The position numbers and the translations under genes are program-made. From contig DNPP01000084.1 in assembly GCA_003501365.1 (NCBI GenBank), forward strand, positions 1 to 27,011: a DNA stretch of 27,011 nucleotides, written 5' to 3'. This DNA comes from Bacillota bacterium (GTDB lineage Bacteria; Bacillota; UBA4882; UBA8346). Shown one piece after another: positions 1 to 7,676 of this stretch. The notes under the pieces are model-generated. The model was not told the DNA's origin. It ran no database searches and saw only the letters and a program-made list of their open reading frames with translations. Numbering within the stretch: the stretch's first letter is position 1; each line of letters starts with the position of its first letter.

Positions 1-2
1 TG

Positions 3-1163
3 GCTAGAAGCGATGGACAAATATTCGGGGCCGGGGAACAAAAATATGTAAATAAAAATATCCGGGAATTAAAATTTTTAACCAAGAAGGTTCATTCCGA
101 TCATCAATCATTTATCACCACTATAAATAAGCAAAAAGTGTTTATTTCCATCTGCAACGTGCCTAAAATGAACTGGGTGCTCATCAATTTACAGGATTAT
201 CGAATCATAACTCATAACATTGACAAATTGTGGCGGTATGCAATCTTGATCATCATTCTGTTAATCGGTTTGTTTTTGGCGTTTAGTATCTTATTCTTTC
301 AAAAAATCATTATACCGCTCAACCGGCTCATCAGGCAGATGAAGTTGGTGGAACAAGGCAATTTTGAAGCTCAGATTGAAGTGGGAGGTAATGATGAACT
401 TCATCATTTGGGAGAGTCCTTTAATAAAATGGTGTATGAGATTAAGAACTTAATGATAGAAAGGGACAAGCAAGAGAAAGCGCGCAGTAAAGCCGAACTG
501 GAGGCATTAAAAGCGCAGATTAATCCCCATTTTATCGCCAATACGTTAAACTCCATCCGGTTGATGGCTATGATTGCCAAAGCGGGTAGTATTCAGAACA
601 TGATTGAAGCCTTTATGAAACTGCTTTCCTCCTCGCTTGGCAAAGATGAGGCAACGACGACGGTTGACGAAGAAATAGAGAATTTGCGAAATTATACGCA
701 TATCATGAAAGTCCGATATGGTGACAAATTTGATGTTGATTTCATGATTGATGAGGAACTAAAAGCTACCGGCATCTTAAAAATGATTCTTCAACCTATT
801 TTGGAAAATGCAATTCTCCATGGGATGAGTGAAAAGGAATCCAAGGGTTTCATCCAAGTCAGCGGTACCCGGATACGGGATGAAGTTTACTTTGAAATTT
901 ATGATAACGGTGTGGGAATCTCTCCCGAGCAAGTCGCCCAATTGCTAAACGGGAATTATAAAAATCCCAAAGGTCTTAGTAGCATCGGAATTGGGAATGT
1001 AGATCGCCGTATTAAGCTTAATTATGGAAGCCATTATGGATTAACCATCGAGAGTGAATTGGGAGAATATACCCGGGTTAAAGTGGTTTTACCATTCATC
1101 ACCAATCGATCCGGTGAAGGGAAGGGAGAGGATCAAAATGTATCCAATGATGGTTGTGGATGA
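3..1163 (+). CDS. YesM-type sensor histidine kinase, 5'-truncated by the window edge
   Basis: This is the membrane sensor kinase of a two-component system that should phosphorylate the regulator encoded next. The frame is open from base 3, so the true start lies upstream; 386 codons are visible. In fragment numbering there is the end of an extracytoplasmic sensor domain (to about 78), a membrane segment (about 79-100), a HAMP region (about 101-155), a His_kinase domain with the phospho-acceptor in INPHFIANTLNSI (H176), and a HATPase_c domain with the N box QPILENAILHG (264-274), DNGVG (301-305) and GIGNVDRR (329-336). The residue after PHFI is Ala, where many YesM proteins have Tyr (HFLYNTL). 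Its last 26 bases overlap the response regulator start, which implies translational coupling. The sugar importer behind the pair suggests that it senses a carbohydrate; that is inference. Confidence 0.93.
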   Translation, partial: ARSDGQIFGAGEQKYVNKNIRELKFLTKKVHSDHQSFITTINKQKVFISICNVPKMNWVLINLQDYRIITHNIDKLWRYAILIIILLIGLFLAFSILFFQKIIIPLNRLIRQMKLVEQGNFEAQIEVGGNDELHHLGESFNKMVYEIKNLMIERDKQEKARSKAELEALKAQINPHFIANTLNSIRLMAMIAKAGSIQNMIEAFMKLLSSSLGKDEATTTVDEEIENLRNYTHIMKVRYGDKFDVDFMIDEELKATGILKMILQPILENAILHGMSEKESKGFIQVSGTRIRDEVYFEIYDNGVGISPEQVAQLLNGNYKNPKGLSSIGIGNVDRRIKLNYGSHYGLTIESELGEYTRVKVVLPFITNRSGEGKGEDQNVSNDGCG

Positions 1164-2736
1164 TGAACCCATCGTTCGATTAGCTTTCAAATCGCTGGTT
1201 GATTGGGAAAGCTATGGTTTTATCGCAAGCTATGAAGCGGCTAACGGCAGACAAGCTTTAGAGCTCCTGAATAAACATCCGGAGATTGATATTATAATCA
1301 CCGATATCAATATGCCGGTGATGAATGGGTTATCCTTGATTGAGACAATCAACCAAAGCTGTGCCGGCAAAGGCCTTATTGTACTTAGCGCTTACAATGA
1401 CTACAATTTGGTTCGACAGGCCTTTAAACTGGGAGTCAATGATTATATTCTGAAAACAGAGATGAATGCGGAGAATATGTTGGCACTCCTTCAAGGGGTC
1501 GTCGCCAAACTTGAGGAGAACAAGGGAAAAAGCCGTGGAGATTATAACACTCCCGGTGAAGCCGGCTATGTTAAAGAAAAAATATTACGGGATTCGTTAT
1601 ATTCGGCTGACCCGGATTTGAGGGAAAGAATAAAACAAACCGGAATTCGGCTCAGTGATAAAAATATCATCCTTTGTTTTATTTGGGTCGATGATTATCA
1701 AACCGTATCCGGCCGTTATGATGACCATAATCTAAAACAATTTATGGAAACCGTAGTCCATGCAATCGATCAGGTATTAGCCGCAAGTAAAATGGGGGAG
1801 ATTATTTTACTTTCCCCCCAGGAATACGTTTTGATAGTGTCTTTTCCAGAATTCAGCGAGTTAGAGACCAGGGAAAAATTGATGGAGCTATTGAGTCAGA
1901 TTAAGCATTCCCTTATCAATTATTTAAATATCAATTTTTCTGCAGGCGTTAGTAAAGCCCAGAGCGGGTTTGAAGCGATTCCCTGCCTTTTGAAGGAGGC
2001 TGAGTTTAATGCCAGATTACGGTTTATTTTTGGCAAAGGGCGGATTGTTTTTCCCGAGGATGCGGCAGGGCTTGGTGAAGCAACGAATACCAGGCTTCTA
2101 GGGAATCATAATAATTTTTTGGATGCATTAAAAGAAATGGACCCCGATCGGGCTGTTCAGGAATTGAAAATACTGTTAACAGCGATAAACCCGACTAAAA
2201 CAGTAAAGATGGGGAAAGGGTTTCCTTACTATATGGAGTTAATCCTGATCCTGGCCAATTTTCTTAATGAAAAAGGGGATGATTTGGGAGAGTTGCTGGG
2301 AACCGAGGAAGACATTTATACCAAAATCATCGCTTTTGAAACCCAAGCTGAGATTAATGCCTGGATTGAGAAGACCACGCTCGATGTCTTAGACTATCTA
2401 CGGGAAAAGAAAGATTATAAAGGGAACCGGGCTATTGCTAGAGCGCAAGAATTTATTAGGAGTTATTACCAACAGGATTTGACGTTGAAAATGGTCAGTG
2501 ATTATGCAGGATTAAGCGAAAGCCATTTTAGCTGTTTGTTTACAAAAATTACCGGACAGGGTTTTATCGATTACCTTACTGGTATCCGGATCCAGAAAGC
2601 CAAGGAATTGTTGGCCGATACCAATTTGAAAATTTATGAAATCGGTCTGGCGGTTGGATTTAATAGTATTGAACATTTCAGCCGGGTGTTTAAGAAGAGT
2701 ACCGGATTCAGCCCCAATCATTACAGAATTTCGTGA
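1138..2736 (+). CDS. YesN-type response regulator (REC + AraC HTH)
   Basis: This cytoplasmic transcription factor is the partner of the kinase before it. I chose ATG 1138 (MYPMMVVDDEPIVRLAF) because GGGAGAGG lies just upstream and the receiver domain begins at once; a longer in-frame ATG at 1054 would only add residues translated from the kinase coding sequence. The product has 532 residues, normal for YesN proteins. The receiver domain (about 1-120) has the acidic pair D8-D9 and phospho-acceptor D56 in IIITDINMP, with the conserved Lys in YILKTE. A middle region of about 300 residues lacks clear motifs. The C-terminal 100 residues are an AraC double helix-turn-helix with KMVSDYAGLSESHFSCLF and EIGLAVGFNSIEHFSRVFKK. 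It probably activates the importer starting at 2851. Confidence 0.95.
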   Translation: MYPMMVVDDEPIVRLAFKSLVDWESYGFIASYEAANGRQALELLNKHPEIDIIITDINMPVMNGLSLIETINQSCAGKGLIVLSAYNDYNLVRQAFKLGVNDYILKTEMNAENMLALLQGVVAKLEENKGKSRGDYNTPGEAGYVKEKILRDSLYSADPDLRERIKQTGIRLSDKNIILCFIWVDDYQTVSGRYDDHNLKQFMETVVHAIDQVLAASKMGEIILLSPQEYVLIVSFPEFSELETREKLMELLSQIKHSLINYLNINFSAGVSKAQSGFEAIPCLLKEAEFNARLRFIFGKGRIVFPEDAAGLGEATNTRLLGNHNNFLDALKEMDPDRAVQELKILLTAINPTKTVKMGKGFPYYMELILILANFLNEKGDDLGELLGTEEDIYTKIIAFETQAEINAWIEKTTLDVLDYLREKKDYKGNRAIARAQEFIRSYYQQDLTLKMVSDYAGLSESHFSCLFTKITGQGFIDYLTGIRIQKAKELLADTNLKIYEIGLAVGFNSIEHFSRVFKKSTGFSPNHYRIS

Positions 2737-2773
2737 GATAAAAGAAAATATCAAAAAATCGACAGATAAATCA

Positions 2774-2802
2774 TTAAAAATTTGTAACGAAACGGTTATA
2801 TT
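2774..2802 (+). promoter_or_regulatory. Weak sigma-A-like promoter candidate before the first binding protein
   Basis: TTAAAA (2774-2779) and TATATT (2797-2802) are separated by 17 bases. The -35 box matches the consensus poorly, as expected for a promoter that needs an AraC-type activator. A perfect 14-base palindrome, AAGAATCGATTCTT, follows at 2809-2822, between the putative start point and the ribosome binding site. Confidence 0.35.
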
Positions 2803-2850
2803 GATATCAAGAATCGATTCTTTGAAAAGATTTTGTAGAGGGGGATTTTA

Positions 2851-4119
2851 ATGAAAATTAGTTCACGACAGAGAAGTTTGGCGTTCTTGTTGATTGGTAT
2901 GTTCATTTTTACGATGACGCTGGCAGTATCGGGGGCGGAAAAAACAGTCGTGTTAAGAATGAACAGCGGCCAACCCGACTTGGAATATTTCACCAATATC
3001 AATAATCTAAATCGGGCGTATCAAAAAGTAAAACCCAATGTACGGATTGAACTTGAGACCTTCAAAAATGACGGCGAGTTCAATCAAGCCATGAAGATCC
3101 GTAAAGCTGCAAATGAGCTTCCGGAAATTATGATTATGAAACCTTATATGCTGGCTACATTTCAGGATACATTTGTGCCGTTAAATGATCTGGAAGCGAC
3201 GAAACAGAATAAGTATGCCAAAGCCTATGCGATTGATGGAAAGATCCTCGGACTTCCATCGGCATCAATGAATGATTTTGTTTATTTCCGAAAAAGCATT
3301 TTTAAAGAGTATCATTTAAAGATTCCCAAAACCTGGGATGAATTCATTTCGACAGCCAATCGCATAAAAGCCTCAGGCAAATATATCCCGATATTAATGG
3401 GAGCCAAGGATGCTTGGCCGGATTATTCCTTTAATGAACTTATGCCTTGTTTGATCGCTAACGACGGTAAGCTATGGAATACCATGGCCGGTCAGGATGA
3501 GCCGTTTACGAAGGACAAACCCTTTTATCAAGCTTATGCCAGAATTCAAAAGCTTTACGATGCCAAAGTATTTGGTCCGGATCCGCTCGGGATGGGTTTT
3601 GATCAAGCAAGGGCAATGCTTATTAGTAAGAAAGGGGCCATGATTTGCGCCGGACAGTGGTTTTTATCGGTATATAAACAAAACGGAGGCGATTTGAAGG
3701 ACTTGGGGGTCTTTTTGATTCCGGTACGGGATCGCGCTCAAGATGTGCTTAATACGATTGTTGTGGTTGATTCCTTCTATTGTACCCCAAGGGATAATAA
3801 ATACTTGAAGGAGAGCAAGGATTTTATTAATTGGTTCTTTAGCAAGAAATATTATCCGGGTTATATGGCGTTTTTAGGTCAAACCTCCACCGTCAATGGA
3901 ATTGATACCAGTGTTCCGTTATTTAAGGAGGCCTTGGCTGGTGAAAAGATTAACGGTATCGTTTATGACGGCGGCGGCCTTGAATTTACTAAAATTTCCA
4001 GCGCAGTCAAATTCGATGTGAAACGGATGGGTCAGGAGATGATCGCCGGGAAAGACCTGGATCAGATGATGAATGAATTGAATAAGAGCTGGAAAGAGGC
4101 CCGCGTAAATCTTAAATAA
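2851..4119 (+). CDS. Sugar ABC transporter substrate-binding protein (CUT1, family 1)
   Basis: This is the extracytoplasmic binding protein that captures a sugar and delivers it to the permease pair downstream. The 422-residue product starts at ATG 2851 behind GAGGGGG, six bases away. An N-terminal signal peptide (MKISSRQRSLAFLLIG, hydrophobic core to about residue 28) ends near AVSGAEK with no cysteine, so it looks like a type I signal rather than a lipoprotein. The mature part has the family 1 pattern: an N-terminal beta strand, a KxPDxxxR-like segment here varied to RKAANELPEIMIMK, the sugar-loop stretch IPKTWDEFISTANRIKASGK, and a C-terminal helix. The substrate cannot be read from sequence; the GH42 and esterase neighbours suggest plant-derived galactosides. 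A hairpin separates it from the permease genes. Confidence 0.92.
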   Translation: MKISSRQRSLAFLLIGMFIFTMTLAVSGAEKTVVLRMNSGQPDLEYFTNINNLNRAYQKVKPNVRIELETFKNDGEFNQAMKIRKAANELPEIMIMKPYMLATFQDTFVPLNDLEATKQNKYAKAYAIDGKILGLPSASMNDFVYFRKSIFKEYHLKIPKTWDEFISTANRIKASGKYIPILMGAKDAWPDYSFNELMPCLIANDGKLWNTMAGQDEPFTKDKPFYQAYARIQKLYDAKVFGPDPLGMGFDQARAMLISKKGAMICAGQWFLSVYKQNGGDLKDLGVFLIPVRDRAQDVLNTIVVVDSFYCTPRDNKYLKESKDFINWFFSKKYYPGYMAFLGQTSTVNGIDTSVPLFKEALAGEKINGIVYDGGGLEFTKISSAVKFDVKRMGQEMIAGKDLDQMMNELNKSWKEARVNLK

Positions 4120-4135
4120 GTACAAAAGGAATTTT

Positions 4136-4176
4136 GTAAAGCGACTATCGATGATATGGATGTATAGTCGCTTTAC
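4136..4176 (+). terminator. Perfect 13-bp hairpin between binding protein and permeases
   Basis: GTAAAGCGACTAT (4136-4148) and ATAGTCGCTTTAC (4164-4176) are perfect reverse complements around a 15-base loop. There is no proper T-run after the right arm (only TTTG), so it probably acts as a leaky terminator or a 3' mRNA-protecting stem that raises binding-protein levels over the permeases, rather than as a full stop. Confidence 0.7.
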
Positions 4177-4235
4177 TTTGCCTAGGCGGTATGTTTTATA
4201 AAGCTTTTTCCAATTAAAGCAAGGGAAGCGGTGCG

Positions 4236-5120
4236 ATGCATAATATCAAATTTCAAAAAAAGCTGGTGCTGTTTAGTTTCCTTTTGGTACCGGTTACTCT
4301 GTTAATGCTGTTTGTAGTGTACCCTACGGTGAAACTGCTCCACCTAAGTTTTACCGACTGGGATGGAGTAAGCAAAACTCTGGCGTATATCGGAACCCGG
4401 AATTTTAAGCACTTGCTTTTTGAATCACCGGAGGTTTGGATCAGTCTCAAAAACAATTGGATTTATTTTTATGTTCATTTATTATTCATTCCGGTGGAGT
4501 TACTCATAGCCGTGCTATTGGACGGAAAAATTCGCGGAAGCAAGTTTTTTAAAACGGTTTCTTTTATGCCGTATATTTTAAATGGGACCGCTATTGCTTA
4601 TATATTTTCTTATTTTTATAGCCCAATAGACGGCGCTTTCAATGCAATACTCCAACATTTGGGGTTAGGCGGCATCATTCAAAATTGGTTGAGCAACGAA
4701 TTGATTGTTACATATACTTTGGCCACGGTATCGCTTTGGCGTTTTGCAGGATTGCATATCATATTATTTTTGGCGGGGTTACAATCGATTCCGCAAGAGA
4801 TTTTTGAAGCGGCCGAAGTCGATGGCGCCAATTTTTGGCATAAATTTTGGAGGATTACGGTTCCCAGTATCGGGACGGTTATGGAAATTGTTCTTTTCAT
4901 GAACATCCGAGGCGCTTTACAGGTATTTGACATTCCGTTTTTAATTACCAGCGGCGGCCCAGGATATGCCAGCAGTACCTTTACTCTCTATACCATCGAT
5001 ACCGCCTTTAAATTTAATAATATCGGCCTTGCTGCGGCAATGGGCATTACCCTGTTGTTGATGATTGTGGTCTTTAGCTGGCTGCAACAACAAATTTTTA
5101 AAGCAAAGAGGTATTTATGA
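4236..5120 (+). CDS. Sugar ABC transporter permease, MalF/UgpA type
   Basis: This is one of the two inner-membrane subunits of the first importer. The 294-residue product has about six hydrophobic segments and the cytoplasmic EAA loop EAAEVDGANFWHKFWRITVP (191-210), which docks on the ABC ATPase. The ATG at 4236 follows AAGGGAAG. Its last four bases overlap the next permease (ATGA), so the two are translationally coupled. No ATPase gene is nearby; CUT1 importers of this kind commonly share one MsmX-like ATPase encoded elsewhere in the genome. Confidence 0.95.
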   Translation: MHNIKFQKKLVLFSFLLVPVTLLMLFVVYPTVKLLHLSFTDWDGVSKTLAYIGTRNFKHLLFESPEVWISLKNNWIYFYVHLLFIPVELLIAVLLDGKIRGSKFFKTVSFMPYILNGTAIAYIFSYFYSPIDGAFNAILQHLGLGGIIQNWLSNELIVTYTLATVSLWRFAGLHIILFLAGLQSIPQEIFEAAEVDGANFWHKFWRITVPSIGTVMEIVLFMNIRGALQVFDIPFLITSGGPGYASSTFTLYTIDTAFKFNNIGLAAAMGITLLLMIVVFSWLQQQIFKAKRYL

Positions 5121-5986
5121 TGATGGCAGCTCAGAATGAAATCAACTCCGGTATTACCGCAAAAAAAATATCGGGACTGGCGGTAATTAGTTATGCGGTT
5201 TCCATTGGTATTTGCATTGTTGTGCTTACTCCGCTGTTGATTACCGTATTTGCAGCCTTTAAAGCGCCAGCCCAATTGGGATTGGATTTTCCCCTTATGC
5301 CGCCGCGTCCGATATTTTTTAAAAATTTTGAACAAGTCTTTCGCGATGGCAATTTGGTCGTGAGCTTTAAAAACTCTTTTTTCTTAGCCGGGATGAGTGT
5401 AATTTTCAATGCCTTAATGGGATCGATGGCTGCGTATTGCTTAAATAGATTTGATTTCCGGCTGAAAAGGTTAATTTTTGGCCTATTCTTTTTAGGGATG
5501 CTTATTCCGGCTTATGTTACTGAAATAGCCCGGTTTGGCATTATCAAGGATTTGGGGCTGTATAACACGATTTTTGCTCCGATTATTATTTATGCGGCCA
5601 CGGATTTACTACAAATTTATATTTTCCTACAGTTTATTCAAAAAATTCCATTATCGTTGGACGAAAGCGCCATGTTGGACGGTTGCACGTATTTCGGTAT
5701 TTTTTGGCGAATTATATTTCCGTTGCTGCTTCCGGCAACCGCTACTTTGGCTATTATTAAAGCCGTCGATGTCTTGAATGATATGTATATTCCCTATTTA
5801 TACATGCCTGGAAGCGGGCTTCGGACAATGACCACAATGCTGATGGCATACAGCAGTTCCATGTATGGGTCGTGGAGCTTTTTGAGTGCGGCGATATTGG
5901 TTATCATGTTGCCGACGCTATTGATTTATTTAATTTTTCAGAAATATATCTTTGCCGGGATCGTTGCCGGGGCTATTAAAGAATGA
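5117..5986 (+). CDS. Sugar ABC transporter permease, MalG/UgpE type
   Basis: This is the second inner-membrane subunit of the first importer. The 289-residue product has about six membrane segments and the EAA loop LDESAMLDGCTYFGIFWRII (181-200) followed by FPLLLP. The start at 5117 overlaps the upstream stop as ATGA, with AGAGG five bases before it. Two more in-frame ATGs follow at once (MMM), so the true start could be 5120 or 5123. The protein ends in the KEYI-like tail QKYIFAGIVAGAIKE, typical of MalG-type subunits. Confidence 0.95.
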   Translation: MMMAAQNEINSGITAKKISGLAVISYAVSIGICIVVLTPLLITVFAAFKAPAQLGLDFPLMPPRPIFFKNFEQVFRDGNLVVSFKNSFFLAGMSVIFNALMGSMAAYCLNRFDFRLKRLIFGLFFLGMLIPAYVTEIARFGIIKDLGLYNTIFAPIIIYAATDLLQIYIFLQFIQKIPLSLDESAMLDGCTYFGIFWRIIFPLLLPATATLAIIKAVDVLNDMYIPYLYMPGSGLRTMTTMLMAYSSSMYGSWSFLSAAILVIMLPTLLIYLIFQKYIFAGIVAGAIKE

Positions 5987-6081
5987 TTGCCGAAACGTAC
6001 CGAAGGTAATTGAATTTTTGTCAAAAAAGGCTGTTCTGCGATGGAACGTTATATTTGACGAAAATGATTAGGAGTATAAAC

Positions 6082-7053
6082 ATGTTATTGTCGTGGAATC
6101 ATCCTTCCATTCGAATCATTGGCCGTTGGGATCGTCGTAATCCGGGCCGGGTAGTGACCACAAATCCTGGAGGAATTATTGAAATCTCTTACTATGGAGA
6201 AATGATTACCTTATGCTTTGATGTTGTTGATAATCAGTATCCGCGGCCCCATTTGTGGCTTCAGGTCGATAATGGAGTACGGATCGAATCGGCTCTGGAA
6301 CCGTTTCTGCATATTCAGTCTCCCGGTGGAGATGGGGGATGTCATTTGCTCCGCGTTATTTTTAAGTCGGCGGTTGAAGAACAAAACCGTTGGTCGGAGC
6401 CTCTCGTCGGAAAAGTAAGTTTTCTGGGTACGATATTGGAACGCCCTGGATTATTGCAGGAAAGAAAGGAAAAAGTGATCGAATTTGTCGGGGATTCAAT
6501 TACCGAAGGAGTTTTGATTGATACCGAATGCGGTGAAGATTGTCAGGCGACCCGGACGTATCAGGATGACGTTTGTGCCACATATGCTTGGCTCACAGCT
6601 GAACGGCTTAATCTTGAACCCCGATTTATGGGCTTCGGGGGAGTCGGGGTCACTCAAGGAGGCATGGGAGGGGTCCCGAAAGCAAGTTTGGCTTACCCAT
6701 ATGTTTATGAAAATTGTCAACTGGGTGAAAGGGAGCCGGATTTCATCTTGATCAACCACGGCGCCAATGATCGCAAGGCTGATGTTGTAAATTACATTCA
6801 AGAATATCATAATTTGCTCACGGTAATCCGAAAACTCCATCCCCATAGCCAAATTTTTTGTGCGGGAATGTTTTTCGGCCTTTTTTTAGATGACCTGAGA
6901 GAACTGGTTGAGAAGTTTAACCGGCAATACCATGATCGGGTCATCTATATTGATACCAAAGGCTGGATTCCACCGGATCCTCTTCATCCCCTAAGGGAAG
7001 GCCATCGCCGGATTGCTGAAAAATTAGTCGAACAATTAAAACCTATGATTTGA
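6082..7053 (+). CDS. SGNH/GDSL hydrolase with N-terminal beta-sandwich (CE2-like carbohydrate esterase)
   Basis: It probably removes acetyl or other ester groups from a carbohydrate. I chose ATG 6082 because AGGAG (6070-6074) lies seven bases upstream; an in-frame open stretch reaches back to 6010 but has no good ribosome site. The 323-residue product has an N-terminal region of about 125 residues that looks all-beta, then the SGNH blocks: VGDSITEG with nucleophile S139, the glycine-rich FGGVGVTQGG, NHGAND with N229, and DPLHP with D299 and H302. This layout of beta-sandwich then SGNH fold resembles acetyl esterases of family CE2. No signal peptide is seen, so it should act in the cytoplasm on imported oligosaccharides. 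It lies about 95 bases after the permease and is probably in the same operon. Confidence 0.85.
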   Translation: MLLSWNHPSIRIIGRWDRRNPGRVVTTNPGGIIEISYYGEMITLCFDVVDNQYPRPHLWLQVDNGVRIESALEPFLHIQSPGGDGGCHLLRVIFKSAVEEQNRWSEPLVGKVSFLGTILERPGLLQERKEKVIEFVGDSITEGVLIDTECGEDCQATRTYQDDVCATYAWLTAERLNLEPRFMGFGGVGVTQGGMGGVPKASLAYPYVYENCQLGEREPDFILINHGANDRKADVVNYIQEYHNLLTVIRKLHPHSQIFCAGMFFGLFLDDLRELVEKFNRQYHDRVIYIDTKGWIPPDPLHPLREGHRRIAEKLVEQLKPMI

Positions 7054-7550
7054 GGATGCCAAAAATATTCTTCATTTCATAAAATCATTCGATTTTGTAA
7101 ACCCCCAGCGCATAGGAGCATTAGGACTCAGTATGGGCGGGGCGGTGGCTGGCATGCTTGCCGGTGATTGCAAAGAGGATACCAGGGCTATTTGCTTGTG
7201 GGTCCCGGCCGGAAACATGAAAGATATTCCGTTAAAAGGCAAATTGATTCAGGAAATCGACGACTCTTACGAAAAAGGCTTTATCGATTTTAATGGTTTC
7301 AGCCTGGGAGTCGGCTTTATGAAAGATGTAATGACATTGGATATATTAGAAAAATCATCATCCTATGATAAACAGGCTTTGTTTATTCATGGCAATAAAG
7401 ATGATGTTGTTCCGTTAAGCATCTCGCAAACAATATGTGAAAATTTATGGAAATCGCGCCAGGCTTCATGTAATTGACGGAGGCGACCATACTTTTAACA
7501 GTTGGCGTTTGGAAAAGGAAGTCCTGGAATACTCTATCCCAACTTTCTGA
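7052..7550 (+). pseudogene. Alpha/beta hydrolase remnant, N-terminally truncated and frameshifted
   Basis: Protein-like sequence begins in the bases of the esterase stop codon: EDAKNILHFIKSFDFVNPQR, then the nucleophile elbow GLSMGGAVAGMLAG (Ser at 7130-7132), and later the acid residue in FIHGNKDDVVPL. This frame ends in WKSRQASCN with a stop at 7475-7477. The family's C-terminus continues in another frame from 7446: YGNRARLHVIDGGDHTF, with the triad His, ending at a stop at 7548-7550. So all three catalytic residues survive, but the first 80-100 residues with a start codon are missing and a one-base shift lies near 7445. It was probably a serine esterase or peptidase-like hydrolase, now inactive. 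The abrupt junction at the esterase stop suggests a deletion. Confidence 0.85.
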
Positions 7551-7610
7551 CAGACCAGTTGATACAAAGTTTATTATTAAAATATTATTACTTTTGATAA
7601 AATATTGTGA

Positions 7611-7639
7611 TTGATTAAAGAGTATCCGAAATATATGAT
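7611..7639 (+). promoter_or_regulatory. Sigma-A-like promoter for the GH42 gene
   Basis: TTGATT (7611-7616) and TATGAT (7634-7639) are separated by 17 bases, in a very AT-rich stretch 40-65 bases before the GH42 start. Directly upstream, the 9-mer TAAAATATT occurs twice (7578-7586 and 7598-7606) with a 20-base period, a spacing suited to an activator that binds direct repeats, such as an AraC-type regulator. It implies that the GH42 gene has its own transcript besides any read-through from the transporter operon. Confidence 0.5.
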
Positions 7640-7676
7640 ATGAATATAGTAATATTATCTTGAGGAGGATGCTTGA

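Noticed and set aside
1054..1137. Longer N-terminus for the first YesN-type regulator, from an ATG at 1054
   Set aside because: The added residues come from the kinase coding sequence in another frame; the ribosome site and the receiver-domain start both fit 1138.
7133..7477. An intact small 114-residue hydrolase starting at ATG 7133
   Set aside because: This ATG encodes the Met right after the nucleophile serine of GLSMGG, so a protein from there would lack its catalytic serine and half the fold.
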